DNA from: Mycobacterium lentiflavum | Lineage (GTDB): Bacteria > Actinomycetota > Actinomycetes > Mycobacteriales > Mycobacteriaceae | Direction: 5' to 3' | NCBI RefSeq assembly: GCF_022374895.2 | Contig: NZ_CP092423.2 | Span: 2,170,001-2,234,000 of the forward strand | DNA: 64,000 bases | Part shown: one piece after another, positions 1 to 7,451 of the stretch | How positions within the stretch are numbered: the first letter of the stretch is position 1 | Layout of the letters: each line of letters starts with the position of its first letter | Notes under the pieces: model-generated | Database searches by the model: none | Seen by the model: only the letters and a program-made list of their open reading frames with translations | Told to the model about the DNA's origin: nothing | Translations under genes and position numbers: made by a program

Positions 1-473
1 GCGATCTGCTTGGGCGACAGCTTCGTCAGGTCCGGATGCGTCCAGGTGTGGTTGGCCAGCTGAATCTGCCCGGATTCGACGAGCGGTCGAAGCAGCCGCG
101 CGTTCTCCGTCCAGGACCTGAAGACGCCGGTGACGAAATAGGTGAGGCGCACGCCGGTGTCCTTGGCGAACTGTGTGTAGAGCCTTACCACATCGGTGTC
201 GACCCCGTCATCGACCGTCCAGGCCAACAGATCTCCGTTGTTACCGGGTAGCTTGCTAAGAGCCGCGCCACCGGGCAGCGTCACCCGCGACGCCGGGTCG
301 GGCGGGGGCAACAACTTGGGCGGCGGCGGGGCGACCGGGCTCGGTGCGGATCCGAGAACATCGGCGCGCGCGACCGTGTCCTTGGGGCCGTTGGCCGACG
401 ACCACGAAATCCCCGTCACCGCAACGGTTGCCGCCACCGCGACCAAGAACCGCCGCCGGTCCAATTCGGTCAC
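1..473 (-). CDS. Tat-exported polysaccharide deacetylase (NodB-like), C-terminus beyond window
   Basis: This gene reads leftward from a GTG at 471-473 and runs off the window. The protein opens with a twin-arginine signal (RRRFLVAV near residues 6-13) and a hydrophobic stretch, so it is probably exported by Tat. A Pro-rich linker follows, then the start of a NodB-type carbohydrate esterase fold. The first metal/catalytic motif reads TVDDG instead of the usual TFDDG, and the second is intact as NHTWTHPD. Such enzymes deacetylate N-acetylated sugars in cell-wall polymers. The substrate cannot be told. The missing C-terminal part should carry the remaining catalytic motifs. Confidence 0.75.
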   Translation of the reverse strand, partial: MTELDRRRFLVAVAATVAVTGISWSSANGPKDTVARADVLGSAPSPVAPPPPKLLPPPDPASRVTLPGGAALSKLPGNNGDLLAWTVDDGVDTDVVRLYTQFAKDTGVRLTYFVTGVFRSWTENARLLRPLVESGQIQLANHTWTHPDLTKLSPKQI

Positions 474-820
474 GTGTGCACTCCTTGATCCAGTTCAGAC
501 CTTTGCAAGGCTAAGCTGGCCGGCCCGGCAATCCCGCTCTTAATTGTCGAGTGTCGCCGGCAGATATGAACTTGTGACCTTCGGGGTTAGTCGGCTCGCA
601 GCCGGGCGACCTCATGGCGCCAGGTGGCGTGGTGGTGAAGGCCGGCCCTAAATCGGGCAGGCCGTCCCCGGTCGGCGTCGTCGATGTCGTGCGGCGTGCC
701 TCCGGCTGAGAGCCGCGATCGCGGGCTCCCAGTGCGGCGAGTTGCCGGCCGGGAAGCCGCCGTCGCCAAGCTATTTCGGCGCCGTCGACCGATTGATCGA
801 CGAGCGCCTAGGACGAGAGC
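474..820. other. intergenic stretch without a convincing gene
   Basis: About 350 bases separate the deacetylase start from the end of the EthR-like gene. One 60-codon minus-strand open frame (587-769) lies here, but it matches nothing I recognise and lacks a clear ribosome binding site. A short repeated CCTAGG occurs near 808-823. The stretch presumably holds the deacetylase promoter; I cannot place it. Confidence 0.4.
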
Positions 821-1546
821 CTAGGTCGCGCCGAGCGGGTAGTCGGCAAACGGAGTGGTGGCCCGTAGTGCCAGGGCGGCGTGCCCGGCAGTGGCGATGC
901 CGTCTTCGTAAATGCTGGCCAGCCAGATGTGCACCAGCGTGTCGATCACCCGGTCTTCGGGGATCGCCGGTTCTTCGGAGGTGAACGTCGCGGCCATCAC
1001 CCGCTCGCTCAACATGTTGAGCGCGATGGACAGATCCTCGGCCGAGACGGTGTCCGGCGCGGCGCCGCGCTCACGTTCGGCCTTGATCGCGTTGGTGGTG
1101 AACGAGATCCACGTCTGCATCAGTGTCGACCACAACGCCCGGACCTCGGGGTTGGTGGACTTCGCCGAAGCGCCGGCCACGGCGACCGCCCGGTGCGATC
1201 CCGACACCTCGAAGAACGCCTCGATTCGGTCGCGCCACCGCGTCGCCGGGTCGCCGGTCAGTTTGGCGCGCAGCGCCTTGAGGGCCGCATGCGCCTTGGT
1301 GTTCATCTGGTCCAGCAACGACAACAGCACCGCATTTTTGGACGGGAAATAAAAGTAGAAGGTGGGCCGGGAGATGCCCGCGCCTTTCGCCAGATCGTCG
1401 ACGGAGAAGTCGGCTAATGGCCGCTCTTCCAAAAGCCGCTCTGCGGTGGCCAGAATCGCCTTCTCGCGGTCGTCTCCCGAGTGATGCGACGCACGACGGC
1501 CACGTGAGGCATGCGCATACCCGCTGTAGGCCGAGGGGTCGGACAC
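821..1546 (-). CDS. TetR-family regulator, EthR-like
   Basis: A 241-residue TetR regulator. The N-terminal helix-turn-helix region (about residues 25-75, including DLAKGAGISRPTFYFYFPSK) is very close to what I recall of M. tuberculosis EthR, and the similarity continues into the ligand domain (e.g. GSHRAVAVAG, LVHIWLASIYED). EthR represses the Baeyer-Villiger monooxygenase gene ethA, which lies next to ethR in M. tuberculosis. No ethA is present here: the next gene upstream is a DUF1876 gene. I chose the GTG at 1544-1546 because the homology starts just after it. A longer frame reaches 1606 but would run through the low-GC operator-like region. The natural ligand and target are unknown. Confidence 0.8.
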   Translation of the reverse strand: MSDPSAYSGYAHASRGRRASHHSGDDREKAILATAERLLEERPLADFSVDDLAKGAGISRPTFYFYFPSKNAVLLSLLDQMNTKAHAALKALRAKLTGDPATRWRDRIEAFFEVSGSHRAVAVAGASAKSTNPEVRALWSTLMQTWISFTTNAIKAERERGAAPDTVSAEDLSIALNMLSERVMAATFTSEEPAIPEDRVIDTLVHIWLASIYEDGIATAGHAALALRATTPFADYPLGAT

Positions 1547-1585
1547 GGCACATACCCTAGGGCTACATCGATATATGCCAGGGAA

Positions 1586-1626
1586 ATTGTTGATTAAAAC
1601 CAACAATAATGTCGATTAAGTTCAAC
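1586..1626. promoter_or_regulatory. candidate operator of the EthR-like regulator
   Basis: An unusually AT-rich patch just upstream of the regulator holds an inverted repeat ATTGTTG-N8-CAACAAT (1586-1607). A second, imperfect copy of the GTTGATTAAAACCAAC element (1589-1604) reads GTCGATTAAGTTCAAC at 1611-1626, so the copies are 22 bases apart, about two helical turns. This suits cooperative TetR dimers and autoregulation. Inference only. Confidence 0.5.
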
Positions 1627-1705
1627 ACTTCTGCTCTATCGATTCATTCGTCGTCCGGCGAAAGGCGCAACAGCAAGGCGACGCAAACTACAAACTACCT
1701 CGCGA

Positions 1706-1725
1706 CTCGGGACTTCCGCCCCTAC
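1706..1725. promoter_or_regulatory. DosR-like box upstream of the DUF1876 gene
   Basis: CTCGGGACTTCCGCCCCTAC matches the DosR consensus TTSGGGACTWWAGTCCCSAA at 14 of 20 positions, with a perfect left GGGACT core. It lies about 60 bases before the DUF1876 start, a typical position for DosR activation. DUF1876 genes belong to the DosR regulon in M. tuberculosis. Confidence 0.6.
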
Positions 1726-1783
1726 TTCACACCTGACCGGCGATGGTCGCATCTATACATCGATCAACGGGACAGGACGACTG

Positions 1784-2071
1784 ATGATGACGCAAAGCAG
1801 CGACGACACCAAGAAGAGTTGCCGCATCGATGTGCTGATCGAAGAACACGAAGAGCGGACCCGGGCGAAGGCGCGATTGTCCTGGGCGGGCCGGAATTTC
1901 GTCGGGATTGGACTGGCGCGACTCGATCCCGCCGACGAGCCGGTGGCCCGGATCGGTGACGAACTCGCGATTGCGCGCGCCGTGTCCGACTTGGCGAATC
2001 AGCTGCTCGCCGTGACCTCAAGCGATATTCAAGCCAGCACCCACGAGCCGGTCACGGGCTTGCACCACTGA
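1784..2071 (+). CDS. DUF1876 family protein (Rv2632c/Rv1738-like)
   Basis: A 95-residue protein whose core (VLIEEHEERTRAKARL, VGIGLARLDPADEPV, IGDELAIARAVSDLANQL, THEPV at the end) is diagnostic of DUF1876. In M. tuberculosis the members Rv1738 and Rv2632c are strongly induced by hypoxia through DosR, and the Rv1738 structure resembles ribosome hibernation factors. Translation can start at either of two adjacent ATGs (1784 or 1787). A DosR-like site lies about 60 bases upstream, and a long hairpin follows the gene. A role in stabilising ribosomes during dormancy is inferred from the family, not shown here. Confidence 0.85.
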   Translation: MMTQSSDDTKKSCRIDVLIEEHEERTRAKARLSWAGRNFVGIGLARLDPADEPVARIGDELAIARAVSDLANQLLAVTSSDIQASTHEPVTGLHH

Positions 2072-2097
2072 ACGAGGCCTGTCGCCGCGTTGAAGCC

Positions 2098-2139
2098 GCG
2101 GCGGTCCCGGACTCCTCCTACCCCTACCGGGACCGCCGC
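2098..2139. terminator. bidirectional hairpin terminator
   Basis: A perfect 13-bp stem (GCGGCGGTCCCGG at 2098-2110 pairing with 2127-2139) with a 16-base loop sits between the convergent DUF1876 and hydrolase genes. A short T run follows on the plus strand. It can serve both transcripts. Confidence 0.7.
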
Positions 2140-2141
2140 TT

Positions 2142-2795
2142 TCAAAAACTCTGGGGCGCCGCCGGATCGAGGTGACCCAGAAACCAGTCGCGGGCCAGGG
2201 CCGCGACCTGTTCGAGCGTGCCCGGTTCCTCGAACAGATGGGTGGCGCCGGGAACCACGGCGACGTCACACTCGACTGGGATCGCGGCCTGCGCCTGTCG
2301 ATTCAGCTCGAGGACCTTTTCGTCGTGTCCGCCGACGATCAACAGGGTCGGAGCCTCCACTTTGCGAAGCAACCCGTTCGCCAGGTCGGGCCGACCGCCC
2401 CGCGACACCACCGCGGCGACCTTTATACCGGGATGCGCTGCGGCAGCCAGGGCCGCGCCCGCTCCGGTGCTGGCACCGAAGTACCCCACCGGCAATGACG
2501 CGGTATCGGGTTGGGCGGCCAGCCAGGCCGTGACGAGGATCAACCGGTGCGCGAGCAACCCGATGTCGAAGACGTTGGACCGGTTGAGTTCTTCTTCGGG
2601 TGTCAGCAGGTCGAAAAGCACCGTGGCGAACCCGGCCATGTTGAGTACTTCGGCGACATAGCGATTGCGAGGGCTGTGCCTGCTACTACCGCTGCCATGT
2701 GCGAACACGATGACACCCTTGGGGTGCGCGGGGATGGTGAGCTGGCCGGCCACGGATGCCGGCCCAACGGCCACCCGAATTTCCTTGTCTATCAC
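2142..2795 (-). CDS. dienelactone-hydrolase-like alpha/beta hydrolase
   Basis: A 217-residue cytoplasmic alpha/beta hydrolase. The oxyanion region FAHGSGSSRHSPRN (about 31-44), the nucleophile elbow GASTGAG with Ser109, an acidic residue in GGHDEKV and a His in PGATHLFEEPG give a complete catalytic set. It resembles the DLH domain that in M. tuberculosis is fused to a phosphoribosyltransferase in the DosR-regulated protein Rv0571c. It starts 15 bases after the Rv2629-like gene and is probably co-transcribed with it from the DosR-like box near 4030. The substrate is unknown. Confidence 0.8.
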   Translation of the reverse strand: MIDKEIRVAVGPASVAGQLTIPAHPKGVIVFAHGSGSSRHSPRNRYVAEVLNMAGFATVLFDLLTPEEELNRSNVFDIGLLAHRLILVTAWLAAQPDTASLPVGYFGASTGAGAALAAAAHPGIKVAAVVSRGGRPDLANGLLRKVEAPTLLIVGGHDEKVLELNRQAQAAIPVECDVAVVPGATHLFEEPGTLEQVAALARDWFLGHLDPAAPQSF

Positions 2796-2810
2796 GGTGA
2801 TCGACCGATC

Positions 2811-3935
2811 CTAGGGTTGTGGGGTGGCAAGGCGGTCGGTCGCGGCATAGCGCAACAACGCGGCAACTCCGTCGGCCGGTGCGATCCGGTTGTCGGCCCG
2901 GACCACCGAGGCGCCAACGGCGAGCGCGCTGAACGGCAACGCCTCGTCCGCCCGAGCGATGCGCTCGACCGGTTCGCCCAGGTCCGACAGCGCGTCGGCA
3001 TCGGGCGCGACGGTGGTGAGCGCTTGGCCGGTGACCACGACGGCATCGGCCAGTTCGCCGACGATCAGTGTGTCGATGTCGCCGTCTCGCAGCGCCGTGC
3101 AGACGGCGGCGAGTCCCTGCGCCGCTAAGCCGGACCCGCGTCCGAGTTCTGCTTCGAATCGGCCTGCGATGGCTGTCATTTCGAGACCGTGACGCCGAGC
3201 GAACTCCGCCGAGATCGCCTCGTCGATCTCGGCTACGTCGGCGCGGCCTTGCTGAGCGCCGCCGTGCAGCTGCGCGACGCGTTCGGCAACTCGTTCCGGC
3301 AATTCGGCAAGCAGATCTGCGCGTGCCGGAACCGGGCCGCTGACGAACACCACCTCGGCGTTGGCTTCGTCCACCAGCCGGGTCAACTGCTCAGCGATTG
3401 CGCGGCAGTTCATCCGAACAGCTTCATCGGTCCTGTGTTGGAAATCGCCGTAGCCATTCCAGCCGGCCGTGGCCGGCTTGTGCACGGGGTATCCGGCGCC
3501 GTCGACACGAGTCGAGGTGACGGTAGTGCCGTCGTAGAGGCTGATGTCGGCGCCGGTGTGGTGGACGGTGGCGAACACGTACACCGGTCGCCGCATCTCG
3601 CCCTCGATCAGCGGCAGGAGGTACGGGTAGTCGGAGAAGCGAACCACCGTGCTCGGGGGTGGGCTGCTGAGTGGTTCGTCGATCAGCACGTGGTCGCTGG
3701 TCGCGATCAACGCCCTGCCGCGCCGACCCACCGCGGGGCGATGGTTGCGCACCGCGTCCCCGAGCGTGGCGATGAGTTCCGTTCCCGCACCCGTGTTTTC
3801 GAGGTGCTTGCGAATTTCGTGCCACTTCGCGTCGAGTTGCTCGACCGCGCCTGCCGTGTCGTGCGAGTCGTCGAAATAGACCGACGCGAACGGACCTTCC
3901 GCCTTGACCAGCCCCCTGAGACGTTCGGATCGCAT
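2811..3935 (-). CDS. Rv2629-like protein, eRF1/Pelota-related fold
   Basis: A 374-residue protein that I recognise as the Rv2629 homologue: it has the same length as I recall and shares blocks such as GPFASVYFDDSHDT, YPVHKPATAGWNGYGDFQH, GRGSGLAAQGLAAVC and ALLRYAATDRL. Rv2629 is a DosR-regulon gene. Its family has been related to archaeal/eukaryotic release-factor 1 and Pelota domains, which suggests contact with ribosomes. It begins at an ATG preceded by AAAGGTG and leads a two-gene operon with the hydrolase. The DosR-like site at 4022-4041 lies about 90 bases upstream. The biochemical role is not established. Confidence 0.88.
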   Translation of the reverse strand: MRSERLRGLVKAEGPFASVYFDDSHDTAGAVEQLDAKWHEIRKHLENTGAGTELIATLGDAVRNHRPAVGRRGRALIATSDHVLIDEPLSSPPPSTVVRFSDYPYLLPLIEGEMRRPVYVFATVHHTGADISLYDGTTVTSTRVDGAGYPVHKPATAGWNGYGDFQHRTDEAVRMNCRAIAEQLTRLVDEANAEVVFVSGPVPARADLLAELPERVAERVAQLHGGAQQGRADVAEIDEAISAEFARRHGLEMTAIAGRFEAELGRGSGLAAQGLAAVCTALRDGDIDTLIVGELADAVVVTGQALTTVAPDADALSDLGEPVERIARADEALPFSALAVGASVVRADNRIAPADGVAALLRYAATDRLATPQP

Positions 3936-4021
3936 GTCGCACCTTTGCTGTTGTGGTTCGTTTACTGTTGGTCAACGTATGAAGGGCAACTGCGAGCCCG
4001 CCAGAGCCATTAGCCCTCTGA

Positions 4022-4041
4022 TGTGGGCCTTAAGTCCCGTG
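4022..4041. promoter_or_regulatory. DosR-like box before the Rv2629-like operon
   Basis: TGTGGGCCTTAAGTCCCGTG matches the DosR consensus at 15 of 20 positions, including the whole right half (TTAAGTCCCG), and is the best match of the five in this window. It sits about 87 bases upstream of the minus-strand Rv2629-like start. Confidence 0.7.
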
Positions 4042-4254
4042 ATCGACTACGGTGACCTGGGCTACCGCAAGCCGATGCGGAAAATGCTCGAAGCAAAGGG
4101 TTTTGACGTGAGCGGTTCATTTTCCGGCCGCGGGTGGGACACCGCCGGACCATTCGGACTCATCGGCGGAATCAACCGGGGCCGGCACGATGACCACGAC
4201 CTGGGTCGTGCCGCGGCATTTGCGACCCGCTTCGCAGGCAGGTCGAGAGTTCGC
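4039..4254 (+). pseudogene. C-terminal remnant of a flavodoxin-family gene
   Basis: Reading rightward from about 4039, the frame encodes YRKPMRKMLEAKGFDVSG, then GRGWDTAGPFGLIGGINRG and a DDHDLGRAAAFATRF-like tail. This is the typical C-terminal half of a mycobacterial flavodoxin-domain protein (the usual form contains CRGWDT and INKGHPDE). The N-terminal FMN-binding half is absent, and the frame continues without a sensible end into the opposing gene. I therefore read it as a truncated relic. A DosR-like box overlaps its left edge, so the deletion may have joined foreign upstream DNA to it. Confidence 0.5.
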
Positions 4255-4271
4255 GCGCGGCTGGCCGAGAC

Positions 4272-4316
4272 AGGCGTTGGCCGGGCAGTTGGATCGCAAC
4301 CGCCCGGCCAACGCCT
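4272..4316 (-). terminator. strong hairpin after the 89-residue gene
   Basis: A perfect 15-bp stem (AGGCGTTGGCCGGGC at 4272-4286 with 4302-4316) and a 15-base loop lie just beyond the stop codon of the minus-strand gene at 4326-4595. No T run follows, as is common for mycobacterial terminators. Confidence 0.65.
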
Positions 4317-4325
4317 CATCCGGCG

Positions 4326-4595
4326 CTACTTACTCGTCTTACTCGTCGCCTCCGCGGCGCTGTGCACCACATTGCGGAAGAATTCGATCCGCGCAGTGGT
4401 CAATTCCTCTGCCAGGTCCAGTGCGGCGTCGACAACCGTTTTGCGTCGCGACTGCTCCGGCAGCACCGGGCTGATCTGATCGACGAACTTGCGTACCGCC
4501 TCGATAGCCTGCTTGCGGCCGGATTCGACCGACTCGAGCACGTCGTCGGAAAGTTCGGCCCAGCGCGGCTCGGATTTGGCCGGTGCTTCTGTCAT
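4326..4595 (-). CDS. hypothetical protein, 89 residues
   Basis: I do not recognise this small hydrophilic protein. It is mostly predicted helix (repeated charged segments such as ESVESGRKQAIEAVRKF and LAEELTTARIEFFRNVV), with no signal peptide or membrane span. It starts at an ATG and is divergent from the Rv2627c-like gene. The two DosR-like boxes between them lie 69-133 bases upstream of its start. A strong hairpin follows its stop. The location suggests a dormancy-induced small protein, but no function is claimed. Confidence 0.6.
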   Translation of the reverse strand: MTEAPAKSEPRWAELSDDVLESVESGRKQAIEAVRKFVDQISPVLPEQSRRKTVVDAALDLAEELTTARIEFFRNVVHSAAEATSKTSK

Positions 4596-4663
4596 GATCC
4601 CACTCCCACTCGAAACAAAGTCTTACGGACGCCTACGACGTTACGACTTCCCGCCGACCGGTA

Positions 4664-4683
4664 CGAGTGACTAAAGTCCTTTG
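4664..4683. promoter_or_regulatory. distal DosR-like box between divergent genes
   Basis: The site has the perfect central core GACTAAAGTCC but weaker flanks (12 of 20 consensus positions). It is the upstream member of a tandem pair in front of the Rv2627c-like gene and lies 69 bases from the start of the divergent small gene. Confidence 0.5.
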
Positions 4684-4708
4684 CCCCGGCTGGACTTTCG
4701 AGATCTGT

Positions 4709-4728
4709 ATCGGGCACTAGGTCCCTAA
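4709..4728. promoter_or_regulatory. proximal DosR-like box before the Rv2627c-like operon
   Basis: ATCGGGCACTAGGTCCCTAA matches 14 of 20 consensus positions, with intact CGGG and GTCCC arms. It ends 33 bases before the ATG at 4762, and its centre is 45 bases from the distal box. Paired boxes of this kind are known at strong DosR promoters. Confidence 0.6.
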
Positions 4729-4761
4729 CGGACGGAGCCGAGACGGTGTTAGCGTGCCGAC

Positions 4762-6009
4762 ATGGCTACGCCCACCGGCGACGACCTACCACAGCGGGCC
4801 GCTTCTCATCGAAGCGCGCCCGGTGGGGCCCTGGCGGAGGCCATCGCCCCCTTCGTGCATACCGGCCAGTACGTCACCAGGTCATGGCGCGACTACCTCG
4901 CCCGTGCATCGGACGAACTCCCGATCGCGCGGCCCACCTTGGCGCTGACGGCGCAAGCCTTTCGCGACGAGGTCGTCTTGGTGGGCCTGAAGGCGCGCCG
5001 CCCGGTCAGCCGGCCCGATGTGTTCGAGCGGATCACCCGCGAGGTGATTGACGGGGTTCAGTTCTACGGAGACAAGGGATGGCTGGAAAAGCCAAGGCGG
5101 TTCTTCGGTGGGCCACCGGTGCTTTCCGACGTCGAGATACGAAAGGTGAAAGGGCGCAGGCGCTCATTCCAGCGTATGTTCTTCGACAGTGGGTACGCAC
5201 CGCACCCCGGTGAACCGGGGGCGCAACGATGGATGAGCTACACCGCGAACAATCGCGAGTACGCGCTACTGCTACGCCATCCGGAGCCACGCCCTTGGCT
5301 CGTGTGTATCCATGGAACCGAAATGGGGCGTGCTGCATTGGATCTCGCTCTCTTTCGGGCGTGGAAACTGCACGATGAACTCGGACTCAACGTTGTGATG
5401 CCGGTGCTGCCGATGCATGGGCCCCGATCACACGGTTTGCCCAAGGGGGCGGTGTTTCCGGGGGAGGATGTACTCGACGACGTGCACGCGACGGCTCAGG
5501 CGGTGTGGGATATCCGGCGGCTGTTGTCCTGGATTCGCTTGCAGGAGCCCGAATCGCTGATCGGGTTGAACAGCCTTTCGCTCGGTGGCTACATCGCGTC
5601 GCTGGTTGCCAGCCTCGACAAGGGCCTCACCTGCGCGATCCTCGGTGTGCCCGTCGCAGACCTGGTCGAATTGTTAGGGCGCCATTCGGGTCTTGGCCAC
5701 GACGACCCGCGCCGGCACACGATGGAGTTGGCCGAACCCATCGGTCGTATGGTCTCGCCGTTGTCGCTGACTCCGCTGGTGCCCATGAGGGGCCGCTTCA
5801 TCTACGCCGGCATCGCCGATCGCGTGGTGCATCCCCGCACGCAGGTGACCCGCCTTTGGCGGCACTGGGGTAAACCGGAGATCGTCTGGTACCGCGGTGG
5901 TCACACCGGATTCTTCCGCTCACAGCCCGTGCAGCGGTTTGTGTGGGAGGCATTGCTGCAGTCCGGTCTGCTGGACGGAACCGCGACGCAGCGCGACCGC
6001 CCTGCCTAG
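4762..6009 (+). CDS. Rv2627c-like alpha/beta hydrolase-fold protein
   Basis: A 415-residue protein very similar to M. tuberculosis Rv2627c as I recall it, for example SWRDYLARASDELPIARPT, SYTANNREYALLLRHPEP and HGTEMGRAALDL. The fold looks like an alpha/beta hydrolase: an HG oxyanion motif near 184, a nucleophile-like SLSLGG with Ser273, a possible acid in GIADRVVHP and a His in GGHTGFF. There is no signal peptide. Rv2627c is a DosR-regulon gene of unknown reaction. Two DosR-like boxes lie directly upstream, and a wax-ester/triacylglycerol synthase gene follows after 14 bases, which suggests an operon linked to storage lipid in dormancy. Confidence 0.88.
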   Translation: MATPTGDDLPQRAASHRSAPGGALAEAIAPFVHTGQYVTRSWRDYLARASDELPIARPTLALTAQAFRDEVVLVGLKARRPVSRPDVFERITREVIDGVQFYGDKGWLEKPRRFFGGPPVLSDVEIRKVKGRRRSFQRMFFDSGYAPHPGEPGAQRWMSYTANNREYALLLRHPEPRPWLVCIHGTEMGRAALDLALFRAWKLHDELGLNVVMPVLPMHGPRSHGLPKGAVFPGEDVLDDVHATAQAVWDIRRLLSWIRLQEPESLIGLNSLSLGGYIASLVASLDKGLTCAILGVPVADLVELLGRHSGLGHDDPRRHTMELAEPIGRMVSPLSLTPLVPMRGRFIYAGIADRVVHPRTQVTRLWRHWGKPEIVWYRGGHTGFFRSQPVQRFVWEALLQSGLLDGTATQRDRPA

Positions 6010-6023
6010 TTGCGGAGGTTGAC

Positions 6024-7442
6024 GTGCATCCGCTGGATCCCCTGGACGCGGCGATGATGGCCGCGGAGTTGGTGTCGAGCCCTATGCATGCCGGCGCCGT
6101 GCTGATCCTGTCACCGCCCGCGGATGCCGGACCCGCCTATGTCGACGAACTGTATCGGGAGGCGCTCGCCGCAAACGGATCGATAGATCCCAGGCTTCGC
6201 AGATATCCGCATCGTGGTATCGACACCGCCGGCATCTGGGTGTGGCGCGACAGCGAGCGACTTGACCTGAGTCGACATTGCCTGCACCGCAACGTATCTG
6301 GTGACTACGACGGCTTCTGGCGGCTGATCGGCGAGCTGGACGCGCAACGCCTCGACCGGTCCCGTCCAATGTGGATGTCCTATCTGATCGACGGTCTCGC
6401 GGATCGTCGATTCGCGTTCTACATCAAGGTGCATCACACCCTGATCGACGGCGTGGCCGGTCTACGGATGATCGCCGACGCATTGAGCAATGACCCGAAG
6501 CGTCGGTCGATGCCGCCCTTCTACGCCGATAACCGCGACGCCGATAACCGCGACGGATCCGGGTCGCCACCGGCTGCACCGGGGTTGGTGTCTCGTCTGA
6601 CCGGGCCGGTACGGGCGCTGCTCGACACCACGGCGTCGGGCGTCGGTCTGATCGAGCGAGTCGTCACAGGAGAGCTCTCGACGCTGATGGACGGTCTCGT
6701 CGGTTACACGACCAAGTGGCCCTTCGCAGCGCCCTACACCCGGTTCAACGGCCGGCTGGGGACCGAGCGGGCGGTCTGCGCGGGCAGCTGGGCCAAGGAT
6801 CGTATCCAAACGGTGCAAGAGAAGGCCGGTGTCAGCGCTAACGACGTGGTAACCGCAATAGTGGCCGCAGTGGTGCGGCTCTGGCTGGGTGGCCGCGGTG
6901 AATTACCCGAACGGTCGTTGGTTGGCGTCTGCCCGATCACCGTGCGCGATCGCGGCGTTGACCCGTCAATTGACCAGCACGGCAACATGTTTGGTCTGTG
7001 GCTGTGCCCATTGGGAACAAATCTGGATGACCCGATCGCGCGATTGCGACTGATTCACGGGTCGATGTCGGAAGGCAAACACTGGGTCGCGAAACGGGGA
7101 TCGGCGGCATCGCTACTGACGAATGCGGCGAGCATCGCCGCCACCGTCGTTGCTCCGCTGCTGCCGTTCACGCCGAAGATACGGACGGGGTTCAACATCC
7201 CGATATCGCACGTGCCGGGTCCTCGGGTCGAAATGTATTGGAACGGCGCGCATATCGAGGAGATCTATCCGGTGTCGACCGTTTACGACGGAATGGCACT
7301 CAATGTCACGACGTGCTCGTACGCCGACCGCATCGGATTCGGCTACGCGGCTAGTCGTGACGTCGTGCCGGATATCGAGACGCTGATACCGTTGACGGAG
7401 CAGTGCCTGGCCGAACTCGAATCGGCCGTCGGCATCCGCTGA
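6024..7442 (+). CDS. wax ester/diacylglycerol acyltransferase (WS/DGAT, Tgs family)
   Basis: A 472-residue member of the bifunctional wax ester synthase/acyl-CoA:diacylglycerol acyltransferase family. The catalytic motif HHTLIDG is at residues 137-143, and family blocks such as PLDPLDAAMMAAE, GNMFGLWLCPLG and NIPISHVPGP are present. These enzymes make triacylglycerol or wax esters from acyl-CoA at the inner membrane or lipid-droplet surface. I chose the GTG at 6024 because GGAGG (6014-6018) precedes it and homology begins there. It follows the Rv2627c-like gene by 14 bases, so it is probably under the same DosR-like boxes. M. tuberculosis tgs1 is also DosR-controlled, but this is a different branch. 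Confidence 0.88.
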   Translation: MHPLDPLDAAMMAAELVSSPMHAGAVLILSPPADAGPAYVDELYREALAANGSIDPRLRRYPHRGIDTAGIWVWRDSERLDLSRHCLHRNVSGDYDGFWRLIGELDAQRLDRSRPMWMSYLIDGLADRRFAFYIKVHHTLIDGVAGLRMIADALSNDPKRRSMPPFYADNRDADNRDGSGSPPAAPGLVSRLTGPVRALLDTTASGVGLIERVVTGELSTLMDGLVGYTTKWPFAAPYTRFNGRLGTERAVCAGSWAKDRIQTVQEKAGVSANDVVTAIVAAVVRLWLGGRGELPERSLVGVCPITVRDRGVDPSIDQHGNMFGLWLCPLGTNLDDPIARLRLIHGSMSEGKHWVAKRGSAASLLTNAASIAATVVAPLLPFTPKIRTGFNIPISHVPGPRVEMYWNGAHIEEIYPVSTVYDGMALNVTTCSYADRIGFGYAASRDVVPDIETLIPLTEQCLAELESAVGIR

Positions 7443-7451
7443 TGCCGAGCA

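Noticed and set aside
587..769. 60-codon minus-strand frame between the deacetylase and EthR-like genes
   Set aside because: No ribosome binding site, no recognisable motif and an Arg/His-rich shadow-like composition.
1767..1780. CGGGAC half-site near the DUF1876 start considered as a second DosR box
   Set aside because: Only the left half resembles the consensus; the right half does not match.
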